Numbered from the stretch's first letter, positions 35,162 through 45,246 are shown. The stretch is 64,000 nt of DNA from JAWPMT01 sp965227935 (GCA_965227935.1 CBDDGS010000043.1:372001-436000), one strand, 5' to 3'. The notes: generated from the letters alone by a model not told the origin. Numbers and translations: made by a program.

Positions 35162-35242
35162 CATCCGTCTAAAAAAATATATCAATGCAATTGCCCAATC
35201 GGGAGGTAAGCAATACGTATCCTCACCTCGCTGGGTGATGAC

Positions 35243-35662
35243 CTACGCCTGCGATCCGAGGTGATGCTGATTGAGTTGCTCCCGTAGCGAGCGAATGAGT
35301 TCTTCCCGATCCGTCGCAGCATCTTTCAGAAACTTCTCTTCCGCCGCCGTCTGACTATCATGATTGCCACTCCACGCAATCAAGTCCACCATCAAAGGCA
35401 GCATATCGATACCCTTCTGCGTAAGGCTGTACCGAATCCGGGACTTTTTCACAACGTCAGGCCCTTTACGGATGATGCCGCCCTCTTCCAGCAGCCTCAG
35501 CTTGTCTCGAAGTACGCTCGTCGAGACTTTCTCCCCGCCTTCCAGGAATTCATTGTAGTGCCTCTTGCCTTTGAACATCAGGTCACGAATGATCAACAAT
35601 GACCACTTATCACCAAAGTGCTCCAAAGCATAGTTGACAGGACAGTGTGATCTAAAATCCAT
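35243..35662 (-). CDS. HxlR-family winged-helix transcriptional regulator
   Basis: The 139-residue protein is an HxlR-type regulator: it begins FRSHCPVNYALEHFGDKWSLLIIRDLMF and continues GEKVSTSVLRDKLRLLEEGGIIRK, the recognition helix and wing. The N-terminal Cys in SHCPV is the conserved, often redox- or electrophile-sensing residue. It is divergent from the SRPBCC gene at 35751, and two palindromes lie between them. Autoregulation and control of the SRPBCC gene are therefore likely. The ATG at 35662 is chosen over one 7 codons upstream. Confidence 0.9.
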   Translation of the reverse strand: MDFRSHCPVNYALEHFGDKWSLLIIRDLMFKGKRHYNEFLEGGEKVSTSVLRDKLRLLEEGGIIRKGPDVVKKSRIRYSLTQKGIDMLPLMVDLIAWSGNHDSQTAAEEKFLKDAATDREELIRSLREQLNQHHLGSQA

Positions 35663-35685
35663 CGAGAACAAAAATAAGGTCAACT

Positions 35686-35739
35686 TTTAACTTTCTTTTT
35701 ACAAGTTAATTATATTTAACTTTTAATTTACAAGTTAAA
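35686..35739. promoter_or_regulatory. Two 25-bp operator-like palindromes for the HxlR regulator
   Basis: TTTAACTT-N9-AAGTTAAT at 35686-35710 and TTTAACTT-N9-AAGTTAAA at 35715-35739 have identical left arms and spacing, with centres 29 bp apart. They fill most of the 88 bp between the HxlR and SRPBCC genes. Bacillus HxlR is known to bind two tandem 25-bp sites, so the layout fits the family. Confidence 0.75.
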
Positions 35740-35750
35740 ATCATACTAAC

Positions 35751-36230
35751 ATGTTCACCTTACGAAATACCATCACTATCGAGGCACCGATCGAACGCAT
35801 ATGGGAAGAGTTGGCACTTGTCGATCGCCTGGCTGCGTATGACCCCGGATGTCAATCTTCTGTTGCCCTCGATGCTCTGTCATCCGGCTTGGGCGCCAGA
35901 CGGCGAGTGGATATGAAAGATGGGAAGAACTGGTTTGAAGAAGAGTGCACCGTCTTCCATGAAAACAAGGCTTTGAAGTACGATCTCACCGCCTGCTCCT
36001 TCCCTGTCCACCAGCTATCACATGAGTACTCTTTTCGCGAAGTGGGACCCGACCAGTATGAAGTGACTCAGCTGCAGAAGTTCCAAATGAAGTATGGCCT
36101 GATCGGTAGGTTGCTTGGGCTAATGATCCAATCAAAATGGAATGCGGGGATCAGAGGTTTCTTGAAGGGCCTCAAAACTATTTCTGAGTCTGAGGTCGGA
36201 GAAGTCACCCAAGCTCGTCACATGGCGTAA
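35751..36230 (+). CDS. SRPBCC (polyketide cyclase/START-like) domain protein
   Basis: The 159-residue protein begins LRNTITIEAPIERIWEELALVDRLAAYDPG, the standard first strand and helix of SRPBCC lipid- or ligand-binding folds. EEECTVFHENKALKYDL and the C-terminal helix MIQSKWNAGIRGFLKGLKTI complete the fold. No active-site residues are diagnostic. It is divergent from HxlR and likely controlled by it. Its stop overlaps the stop of the OprB-like gene by 13 bp on the opposite strand. Confidence 0.88.
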   Translation: MFTLRNTITIEAPIERIWEELALVDRLAAYDPGCQSSVALDALSSGLGARRRVDMKDGKNWFEEECTVFHENKALKYDLTACSFPVHQLSHEYSFREVGPDQYEVTQLQKFQMKYGLIGRLLGLMIQSKWNAGIRGFLKGLKTISESEVGEVTQARHMA

Positions 36231-37510
36231 CGCATGCGTACCACCGAGTACACCGCCACCACATCTTTTTGGTCATTGAAGGACGGATTGAACGTCAGTT
36301 GCACATCTGGGGTGATATTGAGGTTGTGCGTCAGTTGGAATGCATAAAAAAGTTCGACACCTGACTGATCACGTTTAGTGCGATCACTCGGTCCTCCCCA
36401 GTGTACGCCAATGCCCAGGTAATCATGACTCAAGATCTTTGTTGTGAGACCTGCCTGGATTAGGTGATGCATAGCCGCTGCATTGCCATCGCTTATGCCA
36501 GCCCTGATAAAAGGTGTGTAGGATCCATTGAAGGTTTTCGATGCTGAGAAATTCCATCCACTGCTGGCCTCGAGTCCCTCCTCAGTGCGAGCATCCTGCT
36601 GCCAGTAGGTGACGTGAATCGTCTCGCCCGATGAATATCTATCAGACATTCGCCAGCCTAGCTCCACCCATGTGAAGTATTCCTGGGTGCCAAAGAAAGA
36701 GTTGAAGTTGTCGACTAGGAAGTTTTGGGCCTCCCCATTGGCATCGTGAATGCCACCCGCGATATAAACCCGTGAAAAGAGATCTGACTCCATTGCCACA
36801 CCAAAACCTTGATTCGGCAGGGCCGTGGTCGGGCTGTTGAAGAAAGCCTCGTTCAGGTAGAACTTGTAGGGATTGAGCGACGGAAACAGATCGAGCCAGT
36901 CTCCGGCGTCCATAATGCCGATCACGATGCCCATTCGCTGTTTGCGAAAAACCTGCTTCCAAAAGAAGTTGGTGAGCCCCCAGTTAAAATCCTTGAAGCT
37001 CGCTGTACTGAGTGCCGCGCCCGCTTCGTAACCGAGGGTTCTAGGCAGTCCCCCCTTCCCGATCCGGTGCCGGTTTTCGAGCTTGGCCTGCAGTTCCCCC
37101 ACCCATCCATTTTTGGTATTGAAGGCCTCCCACACACCAAAAAACCGGAAGATGCCACTGGTGGCATTTCTGTCGGACTCGCTGAATGAGGCCACCTGGG
37201 TCAGGAACATGTAGTCTGTACCCAGGGCAACGTTTAGTTTCCTTTTCGTGAAGCCCTTCAGCCGGTAGTACCCCCCGAAAAGCTCGTCAGACAAATCAAG
37301 ATTGAGCCATGTGGCCTTGACTTCGTCGTCAGACTTGAGATCGGCGGAGGTAGTATTATTGCCCCCCACCACGAGTAGCTCGCTATAGCCAGACTTACTG
37401 GGCACCGTGTCCTGGTACTGGGAGGGAACATCCTGCGACTGACCGATCGCGAAGCTCACCAGCGTGAGCTGCAGTAGCAGGAGTAGGATTCCGGTAAAAG
37501 CCCTTTTCAT
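36218..37510 (-). CDS. OprB-like carbohydrate-selective outer-membrane porin
   Basis: The 430-residue protein has a signal peptide (MKRAFTGILLLLLQLTLVSFAIG) and a beta-strand-rich body. RFFGVWEAFNTKNG, GIMDAGDWLDLFPS and FGVAMESDLFSRVYIAGGIHDANG are typical of OprB-family porins, and the protein ends in an aromatic-rich strand (YSVVRMRYAM). Such porins let sugars or small solutes through the outer membrane. The long upstream frame to 37729 has no sensible start and overlaps the divergent peptidase; the ATG at 37510 fits the signal. It is head-to-head with the S9B gene, 166 bp apart. Confidence 0.85.
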   Translation of the reverse strand: MKRAFTGILLLLLQLTLVSFAIGQSQDVPSQYQDTVPSKSGYSELLVVGGNNTTSADLKSDDEVKATWLNLDLSDELFGGYYRLKGFTKRKLNVALGTDYMFLTQVASFSESDRNATSGIFRFFGVWEAFNTKNGWVGELQAKLENRHRIGKGGLPRTLGYEAGAALSTASFKDFNWGLTNFFWKQVFRKQRMGIVIGIMDAGDWLDLFPSLNPYKFYLNEAFFNSPTTALPNQGFGVAMESDLFSRVYIAGGIHDANGEAQNFLVDNFNSFFGTQEYFTWVELGWRMSDRYSSGETIHVTYWQQDARTEEGLEASSGWNFSASKTFNGSYTPFIRAGISDGNAAAMHHLIQAGLTTKILSHDYLGIGVHWGGPSDRTKRDQSGVELFYAFQLTHNLNITPDVQLTFNPSFNDQKDVVAVYSVVRMRYAM

Positions 37511-37676
37511 CGGTCGTCGCTCGCAATGTTGGATTGTGCCGCAATCTACATCCAACTGAACCTCAAACAAACTCAAAGACATCCTCCGCCGCCACAGAGG
37601 TGAGATCAGCGGAAAATTAGACTCCTCAAAAACGTAGTATCTTTCTGACTTCATGTCCCCGATCCAAACCAACGCC

Positions 37677-39950
37677 ATGACTACTCCTAACCACGTAATC
37701 AAGTCTTGTGTTATCGCTGTCATCAGCATTTTCCTCTCACTTGCTGCTTCGGCTCAAGAACAAATAACCAAAGATGACTACGAGCGAGCGGTCGGCTTTC
37801 TCTGGCAAAATATCGCCAACAAAAAAGTATTCAGAGAGCATGTCACTACCAATTGGTTTCCGGACAGTACCGGCTTCTGGTACACCTACTATTCTGCGGA
37901 AGGACGCGACTATCGAAAAGTTACGGTGCCGGATTTGGATCAGTCCCAATTGTTTGACCATGACAGGCTAGCCGAGGCCCTTGCGGAGGAATTGGGAGAC
38001 GAAGAGGTCGACCCCAAGAAGCTCCCGATCAGTCGGCTGACGTACAAGGGCCCGACGGAACTGGCCTTCAATGCAAAAAACAAGCGCTACGAACTCGACC
38101 TGACCGATTACTCCCTTACGGAACCCGAGCGAGGAGAAGACGGCGGCGATTTTGAGGAGGCCTCTCCAGATAAGCAATGGATCGCCTATCCCCACGAATA
38201 CAATCTCTACGTCCGATCAGCAGATAGCACGATGATCAAACAACTAAGTACCGACGGTGAGAGAGGCTATGAATATGCCACCTGGTACGGCTGGGCGGAC
38301 ATCATAGAGGGAGAAAATGGAGAACGACCCCAAAGATTCTGGGCAGATTGGTCTCCAGACAATCAATGGATCCGGGGAAACCTGGTTGACTTCCGAATAG
38401 CGCAGAAAATGTATCTACTGGACTGGAGCGTCGATACGCTCTACCGCCCACGGTTACTTTCTTACTATCGGGGATCACCGGGAGACAGCACTGTGATCTA
38501 TGAAAACCCTGTGTTCTTCAACATTGAGACCGGAAAATCCGTCCGACCTGACTTGCCATTGGCTACACATTTCACCGGCTACAATGTGAAATGGTCTTCA
38601 AACCCGGGGATTGTCTATTTGAGGGGATCCAGTCGGGGTTACCAAAACATGTATGTCCACAAACTCAACCTTGAGACGGAAGAACTGGAGACGATCTACT
38701 CCGAGAGCAGCGAGACGAACATCGATGCATTTGATTGGCGGTGGTTGGAAGACCTGGGACATGCTGTCTTCCTTTCAGAGCGCAGCGGCTGGCGCCAATT
38801 GTATCGGTTCGATCTGGAGACCAGAGAAGTTGTCTCCCTGACCCAGGGCGAATACTACGTGAATAGCATTAGGAAAATCGATGAGACCGAACGAAAGGTT
38901 TATTTCTCAGCTTCAGGGAAGGATCCCAATCTCAACCCTTACTTTCAACAGTTGTACAGCGTATCACTGGATGGTGGCGACACCCAACTGCTAACACCGG
39001 AAGATCGATTTCACAACGTAAGCATCTCGCCCGACGCCAAGTATGTCGTGGATAATTATTCCACGGTTGAAATCCCTACCAAAACGGTACTTCGAAGCAC
39101 TGAGAACGGGGAGGCACTCCTAGAGATCAGCGAGGCATCCATTGAAGGCATCGACAATTGGTCGCTGCCTGAGGTTTTCACTGCCACCGCGCGCGATGGT
39201 AAAACCACGATTTACGGCGCCCTATGGAAGCCCACCAACTTTGACCCTAATAAGAAGTACCCGGTGATCGAAAGCGTCTACACTGGTCCTCACACACAGG
39301 TCTTTCCCAAGGAGTTTCGCAATGCCTTGTACGGTTTGCAGAGCTACGCAGAACTGGGGTTTGTGGTGATCAGTGTCGATGGGCTGGGCTCGGCGAGGAG
39401 GTCCAAGGCATTCCATGACTACTCCTACAAAAACCTGGGTGGCAACCTTGAGGATCACGTATTGGCAATCAAGGAACTGGGCAAGAAATACAGCTGGATC
39501 GATACTACGCGCGTCGGCATCTTCGGTCACTCTGCGGGGGGCTACGACGCGGCGCATGCACTCCTTGCCTACCCCGAGACTTACCATGTTGCAGTCGCCA
39601 GCTCAGCTGACCATGACCACCGGATGGAGAAGGCCTGGTGGCCTGAGATGTACATGGGCTGGCCCGTGGATTCGGCCTATCACCAACAGTCCAATATCAC
39701 AATGGCTGGCAACCTCAAGGGCAAACTCCTGATCACCCATGGAGGCATTGATGAAAATGTCAACCCATCGGCCACCTTCAAACTCGCAGAAGCCCTCATC
39801 AAAGCCGACAAGCAGTTTGACATGCTGATCCTACCCAGCCAGCGACATGGGTACCGTGGAGGTCACGATCGCTACTTCCGCAAAGTGCGATGGAACTACT
39901 TCGTGGAGCACTTGCGAGGCGTGGAGCCTATTTGGGACTTTGAGTGGTAG
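37677..39950 (+). CDS. S9B dipeptidyl-peptidase IV family protein (second copy)
   Basis: The 757-residue exported protein has a signal peptide (IKSCVIAVISIFLSLAASAQ) and starts its propeller with TKDDYERAVGFLW. The hydrolase domain carries S619 in GIFGHSAGGYD, the acid in GGIDENVNPS and the histidine in QRHGYRGGHD. It shares the layout of the protein at 10073-12253, but with clearly diverged sequence, so they are paralogues and not recent duplicates. The start is either the ATG at 37677 or one 8 codons upstream at 37653; the shorter form fits the signal peptide better. It likely hydrolyses small peptides in the periplasm. Confidence 0.92.
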   Translation: MTTPNHVIKSCVIAVISIFLSLAASAQEQITKDDYERAVGFLWQNIANKKVFREHVTTNWFPDSTGFWYTYYSAEGRDYRKVTVPDLDQSQLFDHDRLAEALAEELGDEEVDPKKLPISRLTYKGPTELAFNAKNKRYELDLTDYSLTEPERGEDGGDFEEASPDKQWIAYPHEYNLYVRSADSTMIKQLSTDGERGYEYATWYGWADIIEGENGERPQRFWADWSPDNQWIRGNLVDFRIAQKMYLLDWSVDTLYRPRLLSYYRGSPGDSTVIYENPVFFNIETGKSVRPDLPLATHFTGYNVKWSSNPGIVYLRGSSRGYQNMYVHKLNLETEELETIYSESSETNIDAFDWRWLEDLGHAVFLSERSGWRQLYRFDLETREVVSLTQGEYYVNSIRKIDETERKVYFSASGKDPNLNPYFQQLYSVSLDGGDTQLLTPEDRFHNVSISPDAKYVVDNYSTVEIPTKTVLRSTENGEALLEISEASIEGIDNWSLPEVFTATARDGKTTIYGALWKPTNFDPNKKYPVIESVYTGPHTQVFPKEFRNALYGLQSYAELGFVVISVDGLGSARRSKAFHDYSYKNLGGNLEDHVLAIKELGKKYSWIDTTRVGIFGHSAGGYDAAHALLAYPETYHVAVASSADHDHRMEKAWWPEMYMGWPVDSAYHQQSNITMAGNLKGKLLITHGGIDENVNPSATFKLAEALIKADKQFDMLILPSQRHGYRGGHDRYFRKVRWNYFVEHLRGVEPIWDFEW

Positions 39951-40197
39951 CTGTACCCGGTTGTCTAGTGGCATTGAAATGCCTACGTGAACTCTTGGTC
40001 CTCTGAAGGTGTCCTATGAGGCTAAACACAAAAATTCCTAGCAAGGAAACCGCCAACCCTAAATATGTGACCAGTGTGCTATCGGAAACAAACTCCTTTA
40101 CACTTGTGATACCAGCGTGGCTGAGTTGGTAGAGCAACACCCCGAACTGGAACAGTGCCAATACGCCTAGAATGCCTATCAAGTAAATCCTTCTCAT
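39928..40197 (-). CDS. Small membrane protein, hypothetical
   Basis: The 89-residue product has two hydrophobic helices (IYLIGILGVLALFQFGVLLY and LVTYLGLAVSLLGIFVFSLI) and a basic, Thr-rich tail. It overlaps the end of the S9B gene by 23 bp on the opposite strand. A start 10 codons upstream at 40227 lies 11 bp after the stop of the DoxX-like gene, so the two are probably co-transcribed. No family is recognised. Confidence 0.6.
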   Translation of the reverse strand: MRRIYLIGILGVLALFQFGVLLYQLSHAGITSVKEFVSDSTLVTYLGLAVSLLGIFVFSLIGHLQRTKSSRRHFNATRQPGTATTQSPK

Positions 40198-40238
40198 TAC
40201 CAAAGAAAGATAGCTGCTTTCACTCAACTATCCTTCCT

Positions 40239-41531
40239 CTAGTCGTAGTTGTACCGGTTGTATGGGACCTCATTCACCCAGTTGAATCCGCGGTTGAGCA
40301 GTCCGAACTTGCTCAAGGGGTAGTGCTCCGCTGAGATACTCAGTGTATCGCCTGCCAGCACGCCCTGAAGCGACAACATAGTCGCGGTCCGATCATAGTC
40401 AAACGGATACTTATTGATCGTGTCTCCCCGCGGAGAAAAAAGGATTGTTTGTGCTACTGTATCAATCTCAGTATCGTAGCGAGTGACTTTGTCATCCATC
40501 ATGATGACGGAAGCGAAACTGGTGTAATCAAAAAGCAGTCGGCGCCAACGGGTGGAGTCGGTGATCAGCGGAGGCAATGTGTCCCCATTGACAATGAATT
40601 CCTGCACGTTGTAGACGCCGTATAGTACTGATTTGGCCCTTGCCTCACCATACCGCTCGCGATTTTCCATACTGCTGGTCACCAGATTGAAAATGACGTA
40701 ACCGGCAAAAAGCACCTGAGCACCCAGCACAATGTATTTCCCTTTCTTCGAGTCAACCAATGGACGTTCATCGATGGGCTCTGCAGTCTTATTGAACAGG
40801 AAGAGATTCAATACTCGCTCCCGATCGAGATGGGCCAGATACGCCCCAATGAGCATTAGCTGAAATGAAAACAGCTTCACGGGCACGTCATAACTCATAT
40901 TGAGCAGAAACACATTGAGCATCACACCCATCGTCGCCAGCGCACCCAATGTACGTGTGCGACGGAAGAGTAGCAGCAAGCCAGCTACGGTCTCACAAAA
41001 ACCAGCAAATACCGTATAGGATTTCGAAAAGCCCATGAAAGTCCACAGGAGTCTCATGGGTGACGCCTGCCCAAAAGTCTGGTGTAGCCTCTCCAGATTA
41101 GGAGCACCAAACTGCAAGTAGAAAAGCTTGATGATACCGTAGGTGAGCATGTAATAGGCCAGATAATAGGTGACTACCAATAGGAACCACCGTGCCATTC
41201 GCTCATAGCTCTGCCGCTTGCGATCCAGCACACTGAAGACCGTACCGATCACAATCGTCAACACCAGCACGCAGAAGTACCACAACCAGTCGTAGAGCAT
41301 GTCCCCACTTCCGGTGAATCTCTGCTCCAGCTCTTCGGTCACCCCGAAGAAGGTGCTGCCGGCCACATTGATGAGGGCTGTCCAGGCGTCCGTATAAAAG
41401 CTGAAGAGCTCGTATACTCCTGGTATCACCGTGAGCGGAAAGGGAAAGATGATCAGCGTAAAAAACACGAACAGGTAGCGAAAGCCAATCAACTGGCTTC
41501 GCGACCACTGGGCTTCAGTAGTAGGGGTCAT
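40239..41531 (-). CDS. DoxX-like multi-spanning membrane protein
   Basis: The 430-residue protein has about eight hydrophobic segments in its first 280 residues. AYYMLTYGIIKLFYLQFGAPN and GFCETVAGLLLLFRRTRTLGALA match the DoxX-type core. The last roughly 150 residues are soluble and strand-rich. The ATG at 41531 is preferred; a GTG 21 bp upstream is possible. DoxX-type proteins are linked to redox or thiosulfate chemistry in some organisms, but no cysteine or haem motif is visible here. It likely forms a unit with the small membrane protein at 39928. Confidence 0.75.
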   Translation of the reverse strand: MTPTTEAQWSRSQLIGFRYLFVFFTLIIFPFPLTVIPGVYELFSFYTDAWTALINVAGSTFFGVTEELEQRFTGSGDMLYDWLWYFCVLVLTIVIGTVFSVLDRKRQSYERMARWFLLVVTYYLAYYMLTYGIIKLFYLQFGAPNLERLHQTFGQASPMRLLWTFMGFSKSYTVFAGFCETVAGLLLLFRRTRTLGALATMGVMLNVFLLNMSYDVPVKLFSFQLMLIGAYLAHLDRERVLNLFLFNKTAEPIDERPLVDSKKGKYIVLGAQVLFAGYVIFNLVTSSMENRERYGEARAKSVLYGVYNVQEFIVNGDTLPPLITDSTRWRRLLFDYTSFASVIMMDDKVTRYDTEIDTVAQTILFSPRGDTINKYPFDYDRTATMLSLQGVLAGDTLSISAEHYPLSKFGLLNRGFNWVNEVPYNRYNYD

Positions 41532-41761
41532 CAGGTCAGGCACTTTGGCCACAATCTAGCAATAGCCATCTAGAGGGCCAAAGTCGGATCTGGAGATCCT
41601 GGGAATTCCAGAAGGCCTCATAGAATGGTGCAGGTGGCCGCTAATCCTTCAGCATCGCCATGCAAATGACGTTCCGCCCATTGAGGGCACTATTTGATGG
41701 TGATACCCCTCATTTCATGGAAGCTTTCTAAATTGAGCGCAAACCAATGTCCCCAAAGACC

Positions 41762-44719
41762 ATGAAAATCCTGGCCTTAGTTTCCATGCCCTTGACCCAA
41801 TGGGTCTCCAGGAATCTCCTTCTCTTTCTTGTCATCGCGATGGTAGCCTTCCCCTCCCAGGCACAGCGGAAAAAGAGAGGTGCCCCAAGCGTGCCTGCCG
41901 CGACACTTGCTCCGGACCGCTGGCAAGGGTACGAGCAGAGGAAGTCTCTGGAGGACAACTCACTTGTCAGGAACATCGAATTCCGCAATGTCGGTCCAAC
42001 GGTGATGTCCGGGAGAGTCGTAGATCTCGAAGTCAACCCGGAAGATCCCTCCCACTTCTATGTAGCCTACGCGTCCGGAGGCCTCTGGGAAACAAAAAAT
42101 GAAGGTGCTTCCTTCGAACCCATCTTCGACAATGAAATCGTCATGAGCATAGGCGACATCGCTGTGGACTGGACGAACAAGGTGATCTATCTCGGATCCG
42201 GAGAAAACAATGCCAGCCGATCCTCCTACTCTGGCTACGGCCTCTTCAAATCTGCCAACAATGGAGAAACGTGGGAGCACATCGGCCTCGAGGAGTCCCA
42301 TCACATAGGACGGATCATCATCCATCCCGAAAATCCAAACGTTATCTGGGTCGGTGCAGCCGGACGTCTGTATTCGGAAAATGCGGAACGAGGACTCTAT
42401 AAAAGCACCGATGGCGGCACGACATGGACGCGCAAACTTTTTGTGGACGATCGTACCGGCATCATCGAACTGGTCATCAATCCCGATAACCCGGATGAGC
42501 TGATCGCCGCGGCATGGGAAAAAGACAGAAAGGCGTGGAACTTCGTAGAGGCCGGACCGGGCTCAGGCTTGTACAAAAGCACCGATGGTGGCGAAACGTG
42601 GAACAATATCTCTGAAGGAGATTCAGGATTTCCCGATACAGATGGCATGGGAAGAGTAGGTCTTTCGTATGCCCCCGGGAACGTCGTCTTTGCCATCCTG
42701 GACAACCAGGACCGGCGTGAACCTGATGAGGATGACGAAGAGTTTGCTGTCAACAAAGAGCAGCTGAGGGGGATGACGAACGAGGAATTCCTGGCTTTGG
42801 AGAACACCGACCTCAATGACTTCCTCGACCGAAGGTACTTTCCGAGTGAATACAATGCAGTGGACATTAAGGAAGACGTGAGGAATGGCAAGGTAAAGCC
42901 ACAGGACCTGGTCGCGTATGTTGAGGACGCCAACTCCCTGTTGTTCGATACCTCCGTCAAGGGTGCGGAGGTCTATAAATCAACCGATGGTGGCAATAGC
43001 TGGGTGAAGACACACGATGGTTATATCGAATCGGTCATCAACACCTACGGCTACTACTTTGGTCAAATCAGACACAACCCCAGCAACCTGGATCAGCTGT
43101 ATGTCCTCGGGGTCCCGATCATTGCTTCGGATGACGGAGGCAAGAATTGGAAAAGCCTCAGCGCTGCCAATGTACATTCGGACCATCACGCACTATGGAT
43201 AAACCCCGAGAACGCCGCGCACTTGATCCTCGGAAATGATGGTGGTATCAATATCAGCAAAGACAATGGGGAGACGTGGATCAAATGCAACTCGCCGGCG
43301 GTAGGTCAATTCTATTATGTGACCGTCGACATGGCGGAACCTTACAACGTTTACGGCGGGCTGCAAGACAATGGGGTCTGGAAAGGACCCAGTACCTACC
43401 GGTACAGCGACAGGTGGCACAGCGGCGGGAAGTATCCCTATGAATCCCTGATGGGTGGAGATGGGATGCAGGTCCAGGTAGACAATCGGGACAATAGCAC
43501 TGTCTATACCGGGTTTCAGTTTGGCAATTACTGGCGCATAGACACCAAGACCGGGAACCGCCAGCGCATTACCCCAAGACACAAGCTGGGCGAGTCTCCC
43601 TACCGGTGGAACTGGCAATCCCCCATTCTGCTGTCCCCGCATAATCAGGACATTGTGTACTTCGGAAGCAACCGCTTCCACCGATCCATGAACCAGGGAG
43701 ACGATTTCGAAACGATGTCCGGCGATCTCACGACAGGTGGCAAAACAGGCGACGTATCGTACGGCACACTCACAACCATTTCCGAATCTCCGAAGCAATT
43801 CGGATTGATCTACGTCGGGAGCGACGACGGGCTAATACACGTTTCGAAAGATGCGGGCACGAGCTGGACCCAAATCTCCGGTGGCCTTCCTTCGGACTAT
43901 TGGATCAGTCGCGTGGAAGCCAGTAGTCACCAACTCGAACGCGTCTACGCCTCCCTGAACGGCTATCGCTGGGACAATTTCGATGCATTGATCTATGTAA
44001 GCGAGAACTACGGGGCCACCTGGACCAAACTTGGTGGCGATCTACCAAAAGAACCGGTCAATGTGATCAGGGAAGATCCCGCCAATGAGAATGTATTGTA
44101 TGTAGGGACGGACCATGGTGCTTATGTGTCATTGGACCGCGGTCAAAGCTTCATGGCCATCGGCAGCATGCCCAACACGCCTGTACATGATCTGGTCGTG
44201 CATCCCCGGGAAAACGACCTGATCGTGGGTACTCACGGAAGGTCGATCTACATCGGAGATATCAGCCTGGTGCAGCAATTGACCAATGAAATCATCGCTA
44301 AGCCCTTGCATTTCTTCGATGCGCAGGCGATTACTTACAGCTCCCGCTGGGGCAGTGGTCACACCTGGGGTGAGCCAAGGGAACCGGAATTGACTATGAG
44401 CCTCTATGCCGGCAGTGCGGCGAAGGCGACCATTCAGGTAATGCAGGAGGATTTGGAAATCAATAGTTGGGAAGTAGACCTCGATCGGGGATTGAATTTT
44501 GTGAAATACAATCTGGCCGTCGCTTCGGAGCGTACCGAAGCCTACGGTGAGAAACTCGACGGCGAAGTAAAGGAGGATTTTGAAGCCGGAGACAACGATG
44601 TGACCTACCTACGACCAGGGAGCTTCAAGGTTGTGATCACCAGCGGCTCGAATTCCATTGAAGGGACATTCAAAGTGAAGGCTCCCAGAGAGCGCAAGAA
44701 GAGGAAGGGATCCGAATAA
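41762..44719 (+). CDS. Large secreted Asp-box/BNR beta-propeller protein (sortilin/VPS10-like)
   Basis: The 985-residue protein has a signal-like N-terminus (LLLFLVIAMVAFPSQAQ). At least eight Asp-box repeats are visible: FKSANNGETWEH, LYKSTDGGTTWTR, LYKSTDGGETWNN, VYKSTDGGNSWVK, ASDDGGKNWKS, ISKDNGETWIK, VSKDAGTSWTQ and VSENYGATWTK. Such repeats build beta-propellers as in sortilin, Ycf48 and neuraminidase-like proteins. No sialidase catalytic residues could be assigned with confidence. A basic tail (RERKKRKG) ends the protein. It appears monocistronic, with the DoxX-like gene divergent upstream. Whether it binds or degrades a ligand is open. Confidence 0.85.
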   Translation: MKILALVSMPLTQWVSRNLLLFLVIAMVAFPSQAQRKKRGAPSVPAATLAPDRWQGYEQRKSLEDNSLVRNIEFRNVGPTVMSGRVVDLEVNPEDPSHFYVAYASGGLWETKNEGASFEPIFDNEIVMSIGDIAVDWTNKVIYLGSGENNASRSSYSGYGLFKSANNGETWEHIGLEESHHIGRIIIHPENPNVIWVGAAGRLYSENAERGLYKSTDGGTTWTRKLFVDDRTGIIELVINPDNPDELIAAAWEKDRKAWNFVEAGPGSGLYKSTDGGETWNNISEGDSGFPDTDGMGRVGLSYAPGNVVFAILDNQDRREPDEDDEEFAVNKEQLRGMTNEEFLALENTDLNDFLDRRYFPSEYNAVDIKEDVRNGKVKPQDLVAYVEDANSLLFDTSVKGAEVYKSTDGGNSWVKTHDGYIESVINTYGYYFGQIRHNPSNLDQLYVLGVPIIASDDGGKNWKSLSAANVHSDHHALWINPENAAHLILGNDGGINISKDNGETWIKCNSPAVGQFYYVTVDMAEPYNVYGGLQDNGVWKGPSTYRYSDRWHSGGKYPYESLMGGDGMQVQVDNRDNSTVYTGFQFGNYWRIDTKTGNRQRITPRHKLGESPYRWNWQSPILLSPHNQDIVYFGSNRFHRSMNQGDDFETMSGDLTTGGKTGDVSYGTLTTISESPKQFGLIYVGSDDGLIHVSKDAGTSWTQISGGLPSDYWISRVEASSHQLERVYASLNGYRWDNFDALIYVSENYGATWTKLGGDLPKEPVNVIREDPANENVLYVGTDHGAYVSLDRGQSFMAIGSMPNTPVHDLVVHPRENDLIVGTHGRSIYIGDISLVQQLTNEIIAKPLHFFDAQAITYSSRWGSGHTWGEPREPELTMSLYAGSAAKATIQVMQEDLEINSWEVDLDRGLNFVKYNLAVASERTEAYGEKLDGEVKEDFEAGDNDVTYLRPGSFKVVITSGSNSIEGTFKVKAPRERKKRKGSE

Positions 44720-44824
44720 CACCGGTTTTGGACAGTCGCTATTTCCGTGGCGATACGGCGGCTTCGCGGCAGGTTATCCGACTGGAGGACAGCAGGACTT
44801 TGTAATTCCGAGGCAGTCGAATCA

Positions 44825-45175
44825 CTAAGTGGTTAGGTGCGCCCACCGAAGCGGTTGCCCGGCCTCATAGTTGTTGCAGATGCATTCAAAGTGCAGCTTC
44901 CCGTCGTTGTGCGGCCCCAAAACCGTCCATCTCCCGCCCGAGCGATCACTCAAAGCATTGGCCAGGAGGAGCTGCTCATAAACGAAGTCAGCTTTTGACA
45001 GATTTGGCAGTATCAGGTGGAAAGTTGCCTGCCATTGATTCTCAAATTTCCCGTAGCGCTCGATCTTCAAGTCCACCAAATCCTTATCTACCGCCTCTGA
45101 ATAGGCATTGAGGAAGTGCTCGAGCTTTTCCTTTCGGTGCACCTGATAGTTGACTTGAAAATGGATGACTGACAT
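44825..45175 (-). CDS. Hypothetical protein, 116 residues
   Basis: The short protein begins MSVIHFQVNYQVHRKEKLEHFLNAYSEAV and includes a strand-rich core (ATFHLILPNLSKADFVYE) and a tail with CICNNYEAG. No signal or transmembrane segment is visible. I do not recognise the family. It lies 71 bp downstream of the DoxX gene on the same strand. Confidence 0.6.
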   Translation of the reverse strand: MSVIHFQVNYQVHRKEKLEHFLNAYSEAVDKDLVDLKIERYGKFENQWQATFHLILPNLSKADFVYEQLLLANALSDRSGGRWTVLGPHNDGKLHFECICNNYEAGQPLRWAHLTT

Positions 45176-45246
45176 GAGGCGATAAGTTGAACCGGTAACA
45201 GTAAGTTACAACCTATCGCCCTGAGTACCTCGGGACCTGCCAAAAG

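Noticed and set aside
41762..44719. Sialidase
   Set aside because: Asp-boxes alone do not show the arginine triad, Tyr/Glu pair or FRIP motif of sialidases.
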